DNA from: Pseudomonas paralactis | Lineage (GTDB): Bacteria; Pseudomonadota; Gammaproteobacteria; Pseudomonadales; Pseudomonadaceae | Direction: 5' to 3' | Length of the DNA stretch: 64,000 nt | Assembly (NCBI RefSeq): GCF_001439735.1 | Contig: NZ_JYLN01000006.1 | Span: forward strand, 337,347-401,346 | Part shown: one piece after another, positions 1 through 10,841 of the stretch | Layout: every line of letters starts with the position of its first letter | Position numbering within the stretch: position 1 is the first letter of the stretch | Position numbers and translations under genes: made by a program | The notes under the pieces: generated by a model | Seen by the model: only the letters and a program-made list of their open reading frames with translations | What the model was told of the DNA's origin: nothing | Database searches by the model: none

Positions 1-1
1 A

Positions 2-1681
2 GAAGTCGTACAAAAAGACATCAAGATGGTCCCTTACAAAATTGCCAAGGCCGACAACGGTGACGCCTGGGTTGAAGTAAACGGCCAGAAAATGTCGCCG
101 CCGCAAATTTCGGCTGAAATCTTGAAAAAGATGAAGAAAACCGCCGAAGACTATCTGGGTGAAGCAGTGACTGAGGCGGTAATTACCGTTCCGGCCTACT
201 TCAACGACAGCCAGCGCCAGGCTACCAAAGACGCTGGTCGCATCGCGGGTCTGGACGTAAAACGTATCATCAACGAGCCAACCGCGGCCGCTCTGGCCTA
301 CGGCATGGACAAGGCCAAGGGCGACCACACTGTGATCGTTTACGACCTGGGTGGCGGCACTTTCGACGTCTCCGTGATCGAGATCGCAGAAGTTGACGGC
401 GAGCACCAGTTCGAAGTGTTGGCCACTAACGGCGACACCTTCCTGGGTGGTGAAGACTTTGACATTCGTCTGATCGACTACCTCGTAGACGAATTCAAGA
501 AAGAAAGCGGCATGAACCTCAAGGGTGACCCGCTGGCCATGCAGCGCCTGAAAGAAGCCGCTGAAAAAGCCAAGATCGAGCTGTCTTCCGCTCAGTCGAC
601 CGACGTGAACCTGCCGTACATCACTGCAGACGCTACCGGTCCTAAGCACTTGAACGTGAAAATCTCGCGCTCCAAGCTCGAAGCTCTGGTTGAAGACCTG
701 GTTCAGCGCACCATCGAGCCTTGCCGTATTGCACTGAAAGACTCCGGTATCGACGTTGGTTCGATCAACGACGTGATCCTGGTGGGCGGTCAGACCCGTA
801 TGCCGCTGGTTCAGAAGCTGGTCACCGAGTTCTTCGGCAAGGAAGCACGTAAAGACGTGAACCCGGACGAAGCCGTTGCCATGGGTGCTGCCATCCAGGG
901 TGCTGTATTGGCCGGTGACGTAAAAGACGTATTGCTGCTGGACGTAAGCCCGCTGACCCTGGGTATCGAAACCATGGGTGGCGTAATGACTGCGCTGATC
1001 GAGAAAAACACCACGATTCCTACCAAGAAATCCCAGGTGTTCTCGACTGCCGATGACAACCAGGGCGCTGTGACCATTCACGTGCTGCAAGGTGAGCGCA
1101 AGCAAGCCGCTCAGAACAAGTCCCTGGGCAAGTTCGACCTGGCTGAGATTCCACCAGCACCACGCGGTGTGCCGCAAATCGAAGTGACCTTCGACATCGA
1201 CGCCAACGGCATCCTGCACGTCGGCGCGAAAGACAAGGCCACCGGCAAAGAGCAGAAGATCACCATCAAGGCCAACTCCGGTCTGTCTGATGAAGAAATT
1301 CAACAGATGATTCGTGATGCTGAAGCCAACGCTGATGCGGATGCCAAGTTTGCTGAACTGGCCGGTGCCCGTAACCAGGGTGATGCGCTGGTGCACTCGA
1401 CTCGCAAGATGATCGCTGATGCTGGCGATAAAGTGACCGAAGAAGAGAAAACCGCAATCGAAGCTGCCGTGGTTGCCCTGGAGGCCGCCATTAAAGGCGA
1501 CGACAAGGCTGCCATCGAAGCCAAGATCGAGGAGCTGTCGAAAGTCTCCGCGCCGGTCGCTCAGAAAATGTACGCCGAACAAGGCCAGCCGACTGACGGT
1601 GCTGCGCAGCAAGCAGAGCCAGAAGCCAAGCACGATGATGTTGTCGATGCCGAGTTCGAAGAAGTCAAAGAGCAGAAGTAA
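2..1681 (+). CDS. dnaK: Chaperone DnaK (Hsp70), 5' end outside window
   Basis: ATP-dependent Hsp70 chaperone that works with DnaJ and GrpE in protein folding. The reading frame is open from base 2, so the first visible ATG (base 26) is internal. About 559 residues are seen and roughly 80 N-terminal residues are missing compared with the 638-residue E. coli protein. Visible Hsp70 features include the ATPase-domain motifs NEPTAAALAYG and DLGGGTFDVSV, the VILVGGQTRMP segment, the substrate-binding domain (PQIEVTFDIDANGIL), and the acidic C-terminus DDVVDAEFEEVK typical of bacterial DnaK. dnaJ follows on the same strand after 318 bases. Near-identity to the family makes the call certain. Confidence 0.98.
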   Translation, partial: EVVQKDIKMVPYKIAKADNGDAWVEVNGQKMSPPQISAEILKKMKKTAEDYLGEAVTEAVITVPAYFNDSQRQATKDAGRIAGLDVKRIINEPTAAALAYGMDKAKGDHTVIVYDLGGGTFDVSVIEIAEVDGEHQFEVLATNGDTFLGGEDFDIRLIDYLVDEFKKESGMNLKGDPLAMQRLKEAAEKAKIELSSAQSTDVNLPYITADATGPKHLNVKISRSKLEALVEDLVQRTIEPCRIALKDSGIDVGSINDVILVGGQTRMPLVQKLVTEFFGKEARKDVNPDEAVAMGAAIQGAVLAGDVKDVLLLDVSPLTLGIETMGGVMTALIEKNTTIPTKKSQVFSTADDNQGAVTIHVLQGERKQAAQNKSLGKFDLAEIPPAPRGVPQIEVTFDIDANGILHVGAKDKATGKEQKITIKANSGLSDEEIQQMIRDAEANADADAKFAELAGARNQGDALVHSTRKMIADAGDKVTEEEKTAIEAAVVALEAAIKGDDKAAIEAKIEELSKVSAPVAQKMYAEQGQPTDGAAQQAEPEAKHDDVVDAEFEEVKEQK

Positions 1682-1999
1682 TCTGCTCGTCCGGTTGACC
1701 GCGATCCAGCGGTGACTGGTAGGATGTCGCCGCGCGGGAGCTTGCTCCCGCGTTGGCGTGTCTGGGGTACGCGAATTTTTACAGCATGCGACAACGCTCG
1801 GATGCTGGCGGTGTGATCGGGAATGCTCCTGCTTTTCGAGTGACTGTCACCGCGTTTTTTGGCCGGGTCCCTGGCTGAAAGCAGTAATGACCAGGATCGT
1901 TGAATTGACGTGAGTTGGGTCCGGGCCTGTATTGGGGCTCAACGAGTTTGGCAGGGTTCAGGAGGGCCAGGCCGAACGTCCTTAAGAGTGCAAAGACTT
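1682..1999. other. dnaK-dnaJ intergenic region with one GC-rich hairpin
   Basis: A 318-base spacer with no supportable gene. An in-frame extension of dnaJ up to base 1910 exists but matches no part of known DnaJ proteins. The only clear structure is a perfect inverted repeat at 1733-1752: stem CGCGGGAG, loop CTTG, stem CTCCCGCG. It resembles half of a Pseudomonas REP sequence. It has no T-run after it, so it is not a standard intrinsic terminator. I could not fix a promoter for dnaJ. Confidence 0.6.
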
Positions 2000-3124
2000 A
2001 TGGCAAAGCGTGACTATTACGAAGTATTGGGTGTGGAGCGCGGGGCCAGCGAAGCGGAGCTGAAAAAGGCTTACCGTCGCCTGGCGATGAAGCACCACCC
2101 GGACCGTAATCCGGATAACAAAGAATCCGAAGAGATGTTCAAAGAGGCCAATGAGGCCTACGAATGCCTGTGTGATCCAAACAAGCGTGCGGCCTACGAC
2201 CAGTACGGTCATGCCGGCGTCGACCCGAGCATGGGTGGTGGCGGTGCCGGTTTCGGCGGTCAGAACTTCTCCGATATTTTCGGCGACGTGTTCAGCGATT
2301 TCTTCGGCGGTGGCCGTGGCGGTCAGCGTGGCGGCGCGCAGCGTGGCAGTGACTTGCGCTACACCCTTGAGTTGAATCTGGAAGAAGCCGTGCGCGGCAC
2401 CAGCGTCAATATTCGGGTGCCGACGCTGGTTAACTGCAAGCCGTGCGACGGTTCGGGTGCGAAGAAAGGCTCCTCGCCGATCACGTGCCCGACCTGTGGT
2501 GGTATCGGTCAGGTGCGCATGCAGCAGGGCTTCTTCTCGGTGCAGCAAACCTGCCCGCGGTGCCATGGCCAGGGCAAGATCATTTCCGACCCGTGCGACT
2601 CTTGCCACGGCGAAGGCCGCGTTGAAGAGTACAAGACCCTCTCGGTGAAAGTGCCGGCGGGTGTGGATACCGGTGATCGTATTCGCCTGTCGGGCGAAGG
2701 TGAGGCGGGGACCCAGGGTGGTCCGACGGGCGACCTGTACGTGGTGATCAATGTGCGTGAGCACTCGATCTTTCAGCGCGATGGCAAACACCTGTTCTGC
2801 GAAGTGCCGATCAGCTTTGTCGATGCGGCCCTGGGTGGTGAGTTGGAGATTCCGACCCTTGATGGTCGAGTCAAGCTCAAGATTCCCGAAGGGACTCAGA
2901 CCGGCAAGCAGTTCCGTATTCGTGGCAAAGGCGTTGCGCCGGTGCGCGGTGGCGGTGCGGGCGACCTGATGTGTCGTGTGGCGGTGGAAACCCCGGTTAA
3001 CCTGGGGCGTCGTCAGCGCGAACTGCTCGAAGAGTTCCGTAGCTCGCTGGAAGGCGATCACTCTCATTCGCCGAAAACCACGGGCTTTTTCGATGGCGTG
3101 AAACGCTTCTTCGGCGACCTGTAA
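2000..3124 (+). CDS. dnaJ: Chaperone DnaJ (Hsp40)
   Basis: Co-chaperone that stimulates DnaK ATP hydrolysis and delivers substrates. The 374-residue protein has the full family layout: an N-terminal J domain with the HPD tripeptide (KHHPDRN), a Gly/Phe-rich linker from about residue 75, four CxxCxGxG zinc motifs (CKPCDGSG, CPTCGGIG, CPRCHGQG, CDSCHGEG) at about residues 145-215, and the C-terminal substrate-binding domain. The ATG at 2000 is chosen because MAKRDYYEVLGV is the canonical N-terminus. The Shine-Dalgarno is weak (AAGAG at 1984-1988). dapB follows after 10 bases and is probably co-transcribed. Confidence 0.98.
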   Translation: MAKRDYYEVLGVERGASEAELKKAYRRLAMKHHPDRNPDNKESEEMFKEANEAYECLCDPNKRAAYDQYGHAGVDPSMGGGGAGFGGQNFSDIFGDVFSDFFGGGRGGQRGGAQRGSDLRYTLELNLEEAVRGTSVNIRVPTLVNCKPCDGSGAKKGSSPITCPTCGGIGQVRMQQGFFSVQQTCPRCHGQGKIISDPCDSCHGEGRVEEYKTLSVKVPAGVDTGDRIRLSGEGEAGTQGGPTGDLYVVINVREHSIFQRDGKHLFCEVPISFVDAALGGELEIPTLDGRVKLKIPEGTQTGKQFRIRGKGVAPVRGGGAGDLMCRVAVETPVNLGRRQRELLEEFRSSLEGDHSHSPKTTGFFDGVKRFFGDL

Positions 3125-3134
3125 GGACGTGAGT

Positions 3135-3941
3135 ATGCGACGTATAGCCGTAATGGGCGCTGCCGGGCGCATGGGCAAGACGCTGGTCGAGGCGGTGCAG
3201 CAGCGCTCGCCGGCCTCCGGGCTGACGGCGGCGATTGTTCGCCCGGGCAGCACGTTGATCGGCGCGGATGCCGGTGAGTTGGCTTCGTTGGGCCGCATTG
3301 GTGTTTCGTTGACGGGCAGCCTGGAGCAGGTGGCTGACGAGTTCGATGTGCTCATCGACTTCACCTTGCCTGACGTGATGCTGAAAAACCTGGCCTTCTG
3401 CCGCAAGGCAGGCAAGGCCATGGTGATCGGCACGACCGGCTTGAGCGTTGAACAAAAGCAGTTGCTGGTGGAGGCGGGCAAGGATATTCCGATCGTCTTT
3501 GCTGCCAACTTCAGCGTTGGCGTGAACCTGTCGCTGAAGTTGCTGGACCTGGCGGCGCGCGTGCTGGGTGATGAGGCTGATATCGAGATTATCGAGACTC
3601 ATCACCGTCACAAGATCGACGCTCCGTCGGGCACTGCGTTGCGCATGGGTGAAGCTATTGCCGATGCGCTGGGTCGCGATCTGTCGAAAGTGGCGGTATA
3701 CGGGCGTGAAGGCCACACCGGTGAGCGCGCACGCGACACCATCGGTTTTGCAACCGTGCGCGGTGGTGATGTGGTTGGCGATCACACCGTGCTGTTCGCC
3801 ACCGAAGGCGAGCGCCTGGAGATCACGCACAAAGCCTCCAGCCGCATGACCTTCGCCAAGGGCGCGGTGCGTGCTGCGCTTTGGTTGGACGGTCGCGAGC
3901 CGGGCCTGTATGACATGCGTGACGTGCTGGATCTGCACTAA
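3135..3941 (+). CDS. dapB: 4-hydroxy-tetrahydrodipicolinate reductase
   Basis: NAD(P)H-dependent reductase of the diaminopimelate/lysine pathway, supplying meso-DAP for peptidoglycan. The 268-residue protein starts with the dinucleotide-binding motif VMGAAGRMG and carries the catalytic signature HHRHKIDAPSGTA near residue 155. The ATG at 3135 is preferred over the in-frame GTG at 3129 because AAGGA (3123-3127) is correctly spaced and because Pseudomonas DapB begins MRRIAVMGAAGRMGK. The gene lies 10 bases after dnaJ and ends at a strong intrinsic terminator. Confidence 0.97.
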   Translation: MRRIAVMGAAGRMGKTLVEAVQQRSPASGLTAAIVRPGSTLIGADAGELASLGRIGVSLTGSLEQVADEFDVLIDFTLPDVMLKNLAFCRKAGKAMVIGTTGLSVEQKQLLVEAGKDIPIVFAANFSVGVNLSLKLLDLAARVLGDEADIEIIETHHRHKIDAPSGTALRMGEAIADALGRDLSKVAVYGREGHTGERARDTIGFATVRGGDVVGDHTVLFATEGERLEITHKASSRMTFAKGAVRAALWLDGREPGLYDMRDVLDLH

Positions 3942-3951
3942 TCAGTAGCTT

Positions 3952-3988
3952 AAACGAGGCCTCAGGATTATCCTGTGGCCTCGTTTTT
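3952..3988 (+). terminator. Intrinsic terminator after dapB
   Basis: A 16-base-pair stem (AAACGAGGCC... paired with ...GGCCTCGTTT) with one mismatch and a TTA loop, followed by TTTTT. It ends the dnaJ-dapB transcript. Confidence 0.9.
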
Positions 3989-4061
3989 ACCCGCTAAGCG
4001 ACGTCCTGTCGCATTCTCCTGCCTTTAAGGCTCATTAGCGGTGGACCCAAAAAGCCTTTTT

Positions 4062-4154
4062 CTGTAAGCTACAGCTTTAGTGTGTCCACTAAAAGCGCGC
4101 AGAATAATTCGGTGAAGAAGCGGGGTGACGTGTCCATACGTCACTCCGCTTTTT
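4062..4154 (+). promoter_or_regulatory. Structured leader upstream of carA ending in an intrinsic terminator (possible attenuator)
   Basis: Three hairpins follow one another: CTGTA-agc-TACAG (4062-4074), TTTAGTG-tgtc-CACTAAA (4076-4093), and a 14-base-pair stem AAGCGGGGTGACGT/ACGTCACTCCGCTT (4118-4150) with one G-T wobble, followed directly by T residues to 4154. The last is a textbook intrinsic terminator only 46 bases before the carA start codon. dapB already has its own terminator at 3952, so this second one could act as an attenuator on a carA transcript. That role is inference. I could not assign a promoter in 3990-4117. Confidence 0.6.
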
Positions 4155-4200
4155 TACAACCTGCGATCGCCCTTTCAGGCTTTATTTACGGGAGGTCTTC

Positions 4201-5337
4201 TTGACTAAGCCAGCCATACTCGCCCTTGCTGATGGCAGCATTTTTCGCGGCGAAGCCATTGGAGCCGACGGTCAAACCGTTGGAGAGGTGGTGTTTAACA
4301 CCGCCATGACCGGCTATCAGGAAATCCTTACCGATCCTTCCTACGCCCAACAGATCGTTACCCTGACCTATCCGCACATCGGCAACACCGGCACTACGCC
4401 GGAAGACGTCGAGTCTGATCGTGTCTGGTCGGCGGGCCTGGTGATTCGTGACCTGCCCCTGGTTGCGAGCAACTGGCGTAACACGATGTCGCTGTCCGAT
4501 TACCTGAAAGCCAACAATGTTGTGGCGATCGCCGGTATCGATACGCGCCGCCTCACGCGCATCCTGCGTGAAAAGGGCTCGCAGAATGGCTGCATCATGG
4601 TCGGTGACAATATTTCCGACGAGGCGGCGATTGCCGCAGCACAAGGTTTCCCTGGCCTGAAAGGCATGGACCTGGCGAAAGTCGTCAGCGTCAAAGAAAA
4701 GTACGAGTGGCGCTCCACGGTCTGGGACTTGAAGACCGACAGCCACGCGACTATCGAGGCTGCCGATCTGCCTTACCACGTGGTCGCCTACGACTACGGC
4801 GTCAAGTACAACATCCTGCGCATGTTGGTCGAGCGTGGCTGCCGCGTGACCGTGGTGCCGGCGCAAACGCCTGCCAGCGATGTGCTGGCGATGCAGCCGG
4901 ACGGTGTGTTCCTGTCCAACGGCCCGGGTGATCCCGAGCCATGTGACTACGCTATCCAGGCTATCAAGGACGTGCTGGAAACCGACATTCCGGTGTTCGG
5001 TATCTGCCTTGGCCACCAACTGCTGGCCCTGGCTTCCGGCGCCAAGACCCTGAAAATGGGCCACGGCCATCACGGTGCCAACCACCCGGTACAAGACCTG
5101 GACACCGGCGTTGTGATGATCACCAGCCAGAACCACGGTTTTGCGGTCGATGAAGCCAGCTTGCCGAGTAACGTGCGCGCCATTCACAAGTCGCTGTTCG
5201 ACGGCTCCCTTCAGGGTATCGAGCGCACCGACAAGAGCGCGTTCAGCTTCCAGGGCCACCCTGAAGCCAGCCCGGGCCCGAACGACGTAGCGCCGCTGTT
5301 CGACCGTTTCATCAATGAGATGGCCAAGCGACGCTGA
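4201..5337 (+). CDS. carA: Carbamoyl-phosphate synthase small subunit (glutaminase)
   Basis: Hydrolyses glutamine and channels ammonia to CarB for carbamoyl phosphate synthesis, shared by the arginine and pyrimidine pathways. The 378-residue protein has the N-terminal CPSase_sm domain (GYQEILTDPSY) and a C-terminal class I amidotransferase domain with the nucleophile elbow GICLGHQLLAL and the His-Glu pair in GHPEASPGP. The start codon is TTG at 4201: GGAGG (4191-4195) is well spaced and MTKPAILALADGSIFRGEA is the Pseudomonas N-terminus. carB follows after 104 bases. In P. aeruginosa I recall an extra gene (PA4757) between carA and carB; none is present here. Confidence 0.98.
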   Translation: MTKPAILALADGSIFRGEAIGADGQTVGEVVFNTAMTGYQEILTDPSYAQQIVTLTYPHIGNTGTTPEDVESDRVWSAGLVIRDLPLVASNWRNTMSLSDYLKANNVVAIAGIDTRRLTRILREKGSQNGCIMVGDNISDEAAIAAAQGFPGLKGMDLAKVVSVKEKYEWRSTVWDLKTDSHATIEAADLPYHVVAYDYGVKYNILRMLVERGCRVTVVPAQTPASDVLAMQPDGVFLSNGPGDPEPCDYAIQAIKDVLETDIPVFGICLGHQLLALASGAKTLKMGHGHHGANHPVQDLDTGVVMITSQNHGFAVDEASLPSNVRAIHKSLFDGSLQGIERTDKSAFSFQGHPEASPGPNDVAPLFDRFINEMAKRR

Positions 5338-5441
5338 CTGAGTGGTCTGCGGGCGGCCCCGAACTCGGTGGCCCCCGCAGGCTCTTCAAGGATTGTTCAA
5401 GACGGCTTGCCGACTGACCTGCGGATTTGAGTGACAAACCC

Positions 5442-8659
<3,218 letters not shown>

Positions 8660-8663
<4 letters not shown>

Positions 8664-9142
8664 GCATAACCAAATACCCGATGACCGTTCAGGGCGCTCG
8701 CGCCCTGGAAGAGGAACACGCCCACCTGACCAAGGTCGTACGTCCGAAGCTGAGCCAGGACATCGGTACGGCTCGCGAGCTGGGTGACTTGAAGGAAAAC
8801 GCCGAATACCACGCTGCTCGCGAGCAGCAGGGTATGGTCGAGGCGCGGATTCGTGACATCGAAGGCCGCATGCAGAATGCGGTGATCATTGATGTCACGA
8901 CCATCCCGCATACCGGAAAGGTGATTTTCGGCACGACCGTGGAAATCGCCAACGTCGAGACTGACGAAAGCGTGACTTACCAGATCGTGGGTGAGGACGA
9001 GGCTGACTTCAAGCAAGGCAAGATCTCTGTCGGCTCGCCTATCGCTCGCGCCTTGATTGCCAAGGAAGAGGGCGACGTCGTTGCCGTGAAAACGCCGAGC
9101 GGCGTCATTGAGTACGAGATTGTCGAAGTTCGCCACATCTGA
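8660..9142 (+). CDS. greA: Transcription elongation factor GreA
   Basis: Rescues backtracked RNA polymerase by stimulating transcript cleavage through the secondary channel. The 160-residue protein has the N-terminal coiled-coil domain with the acidic tip (DLKENAEYHAAREQQ) and the C-terminal FKBP-like domain (GKVIFGTTVEI... ending EYEIVEVRHI). The ATG overlaps the carB stop by four bases (ATGA), so translation is probably coupled and greA belongs to the car operon. Confidence 0.97.
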
Positions 9143-9147
9143 AAGAC

Positions 9148-9170
9148 GGCGCCCGCTACGCGCGGGCGCC
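9148..9170 (+). other. Perfect GC hairpin between greA and the next start codon
   Basis: A 9-base-pair perfect stem, GGCGCCCGC (9148-9156) and GCGGGCGCC (9162-9170), with a 5-base loop. It starts five bases after the greA stop and ends at the base before the ATG at 9171. No T-run follows, so it is not a classical terminator. If the ATG is used, the hairpin occupies the place of its Shine-Dalgarno. Confidence 0.7.
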
Positions 9171-9575
9171 ATGCTCTGGCAGTTCTCTCAGATGCTTTGG
9201 GTGGGTGGCCTGTGGCTGTTGCATATGGGTGTGTTACCGGTGCTTGGCCTTATTGGTCTGGCACCGTTGCTGATCGATGAGATCGACAGATTGCTGAGCG
9301 CGTTGCTGGTGGGTTTTGCGGCGGCGTGTGTGTTGCTCCAGGCGTTAGTGCTGGTCAAGGCTGAGGGTTTGGAGAGTTTATGGCGGGACATTCGCGGGCA
9401 ACTGCTGTTGATGTCGCTGTATGCGTGCGCGATGTTTTGCGTGGTGTATATTTGGCTACCGCAAGCGTTGCGCTGGCAGTTATTCAGCTATCTTGTGCTA
9501 GGGTTTTCCGGTTTGGTGCTGGTCATGCAGCCGGCGCCGGGGTGGAGTGGCAGGGCGCGCGAAGCACGCCCGTGA
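9171..9575 (+). CDS. Small membrane protein downstream of greA (DUF4149-like, unsure)
   Basis: A protein of about 134 residues with four hydrophobic segments (roughly residues 8-30, 38-60, 70-95 and 100-120), so an inner-membrane protein. It matches in position and character the hypothetical protein found between greA and yhbY in other pseudomonads (PA4754 by memory). The DUF4149 assignment is a guess. The start is uncertain. ATG 9171 has no visible Shine-Dalgarno and sits against a hairpin, ATG 9192 is an alternative, and a TTG at 9108 inside greA would give 155 residues. The function is unknown. It converges on yhbY with a 9-base gap. Confidence 0.75.
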   Translation: MLWQFSQMLWVGGLWLLHMGVLPVLGLIGLAPLLIDEIDRLLSALLVGFAAACVLLQALVLVKAEGLESLWRDIRGQLLLMSLYACAMFCVVYIWLPQALRWQLFSYLVLGFSGLVLVMQPAPGWSGRAREARP

Positions 9576-9584
9576 CCCTTTTCA

Positions 9585-9893
9585 TCATTTGAAGCGATGA
9601 ACGTTCGACAGTTGCTTGTTGACGCTGAAGTTCTTGCGATACAGCAGCGCCATCTTGCCGATGACCTGAACCAGGTCCGCTTTGCCCACCTTGCACAGTT
9701 CTGCAATGGCGGCCAAACGCGCTTCGCGATCGAGGATATTGACCTTGATCTTGATCAGTTCGTGATCGTTCAGTGCGCGTTCAAATTCGGCTAAAACACC
9801 TTCAGTCAACCCATTGTCTGCCACAATCAGAACTGGTTTCAGATGGTGGCCAATGGATTTGTACTGTTTCTTCTGCTCTTGAGTGAGCGGCAT
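9585..9893 (-). CDS. yhbY: YhbY-family ribosome-associated RNA-binding protein
   Basis: A 102-residue CRS1/YhbY-domain protein. The family binds pre-50S ribosomal particles through a compact fold resembling the IF3 C-terminal domain. The sequence shows the family pattern: LTQEQKKQYKSIGHHLKPV, then DNGLTEGVLAE, then HELIKIKVN and VIGKMALLYRKN near the C-terminus. It is divergent from rlmE with 106 bases between the starts, as in many gammaproteobacteria where yhbY and ftsJ/rlmE are neighbours. Confidence 0.93.
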   Translation of the reverse strand: MPLTQEQKKQYKSIGHHLKPVLIVADNGLTEGVLAEFERALNDHELIKIKVNILDREARLAAIAELCKVGKADLVQVIGKMALLYRKNFSVNKQLSNVHRFK

Positions 9894-9999
9894 AATCTGA
9901 CCCCTGCGTCTGATCTTGTAAAAAGCGGCGGCCAGTTTACCCGAGCGAGTCCGGGACCGCCCAGTTAATCACGACCCGTTTTATTTTTCGAGGTGGCCC

Positions 10000-10650
10000 G
10001 TGGCCCGTTCCAAAACCAGCCTTAAGTGGCTACAAGAACATTTCAACGATCCTTACGTCAAAAAGGCGCAAAAGGACGGCTACCGTTCCCGGGCCAGCTA
10101 CAAGCTGCTGGAGATCCAGGACAAGGACAAATTAATCCGTCCAGGCATGAGTGTTATCGATCTCGGCGCGGCCCCCGGTGGCTGGTCCCAGGTGACCAGT
10201 CGTCTGATTGGTGGGCAAGGCCGATTGATCGCTTCCGACATCCTCGAAATGGACAGCATCCCGGACGTGACCTTTGTTCACGGCGATTTCACCGAGGACA
10301 AGGTATTGGCCGAGATCCTGGAGGCTGTGGGAAATTCACAGGTAGACCTTGTGATTTCCGACATGGCCCCCAATATGAGTGGATTACCGGCTGTTGATAT
10401 GCCGCGTGCCATGTTCCTGTGTGAACTGGCGCTGGATTTGGCGGGTCGGGTGTTGCGTCCGGGTGGCGATTTCCTGGTGAAGGTCTTCCAGGGTGAAGGT
10501 TTCGACGAGTACCACAAGAACATTCGCAAGTTGTTCGACAAGGTGCAGACCCGTAAACCGGACTCTTCCCGTGACAGGTCCAGGGAGCAGTATCTGCTGT
10601 GCCGTGGCTACCGCGGCGTCGAAGGCGCGGCGAGTGAAGAGCGCTTTTGA
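10000..10650 (+). CDS. rlmE: 23S rRNA 2'-O-ribose U2552 methyltransferase
   Basis: Methylates the 2'-O of U2552 in the 23S rRNA A loop, a late 50S assembly step. The 216-residue protein has the SAM-binding motif DLGAAPGGWSQ and the residues of the catalytic K-D-K-E tetrad in YKLLE, SDMAPN, LVKVFQGEG and SREQYLL. The start codon is GTG at 10000 with GAGGTG just upstream. It is divergent from yhbY and followed by ftsH after 191 bases, the conserved ftsJ-ftsH order. Confidence 0.96.
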   Translation: MARSKTSLKWLQEHFNDPYVKKAQKDGYRSRASYKLLEIQDKDKLIRPGMSVIDLGAAPGGWSQVTSRLIGGQGRLIASDILEMDSIPDVTFVHGDFTEDKVLAEILEAVGNSQVDLVISDMAPNMSGLPAVDMPRAMFLCELALDLAGRVLRPGGDFLVKVFQGEGFDEYHKNIRKLFDKVQTRKPDSSRDRSREQYLLCRGYRGVEGAASEERF

Positions 10651-10841
10651 GAAATTCGAGGAGGGCGATAGGTTTTTTTATATCGCTTTCGTCACGAAGC
10701 TTTACGAATATTGTGTAGTCAAAGTTTCACAAAGGGTTACAGACGGCGCCTGCCAGAGTTGTAGGTAATGTAGTAAGTTAGGCCGGTGAATATCATGCGA
10801 AGCGCGCGCCAGTAGCGGAGCTTGCTTCAGAGGGTAGTTAA

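Noticed and set aside
1982..3508. 508-codon minus-strand ORF across dnaJ and dapB
   Set aside because: It is antisense to two certain genes, without motifs or a Shine-Dalgarno; long antisense frames are expected at this GC content.
3990..4030. TGTCGC (about 4007-4012) as an ArgR half-site for carA
   Set aside because: The downstream half of the ArgR consensus is absent, so it is not supportable as a site.
10651..10841. Heat-shock (RpoH) promoter for ftsH
   Set aside because: No convincing CTTGAA / CCCCAT pair with correct spacing was found in the 191-base gap.
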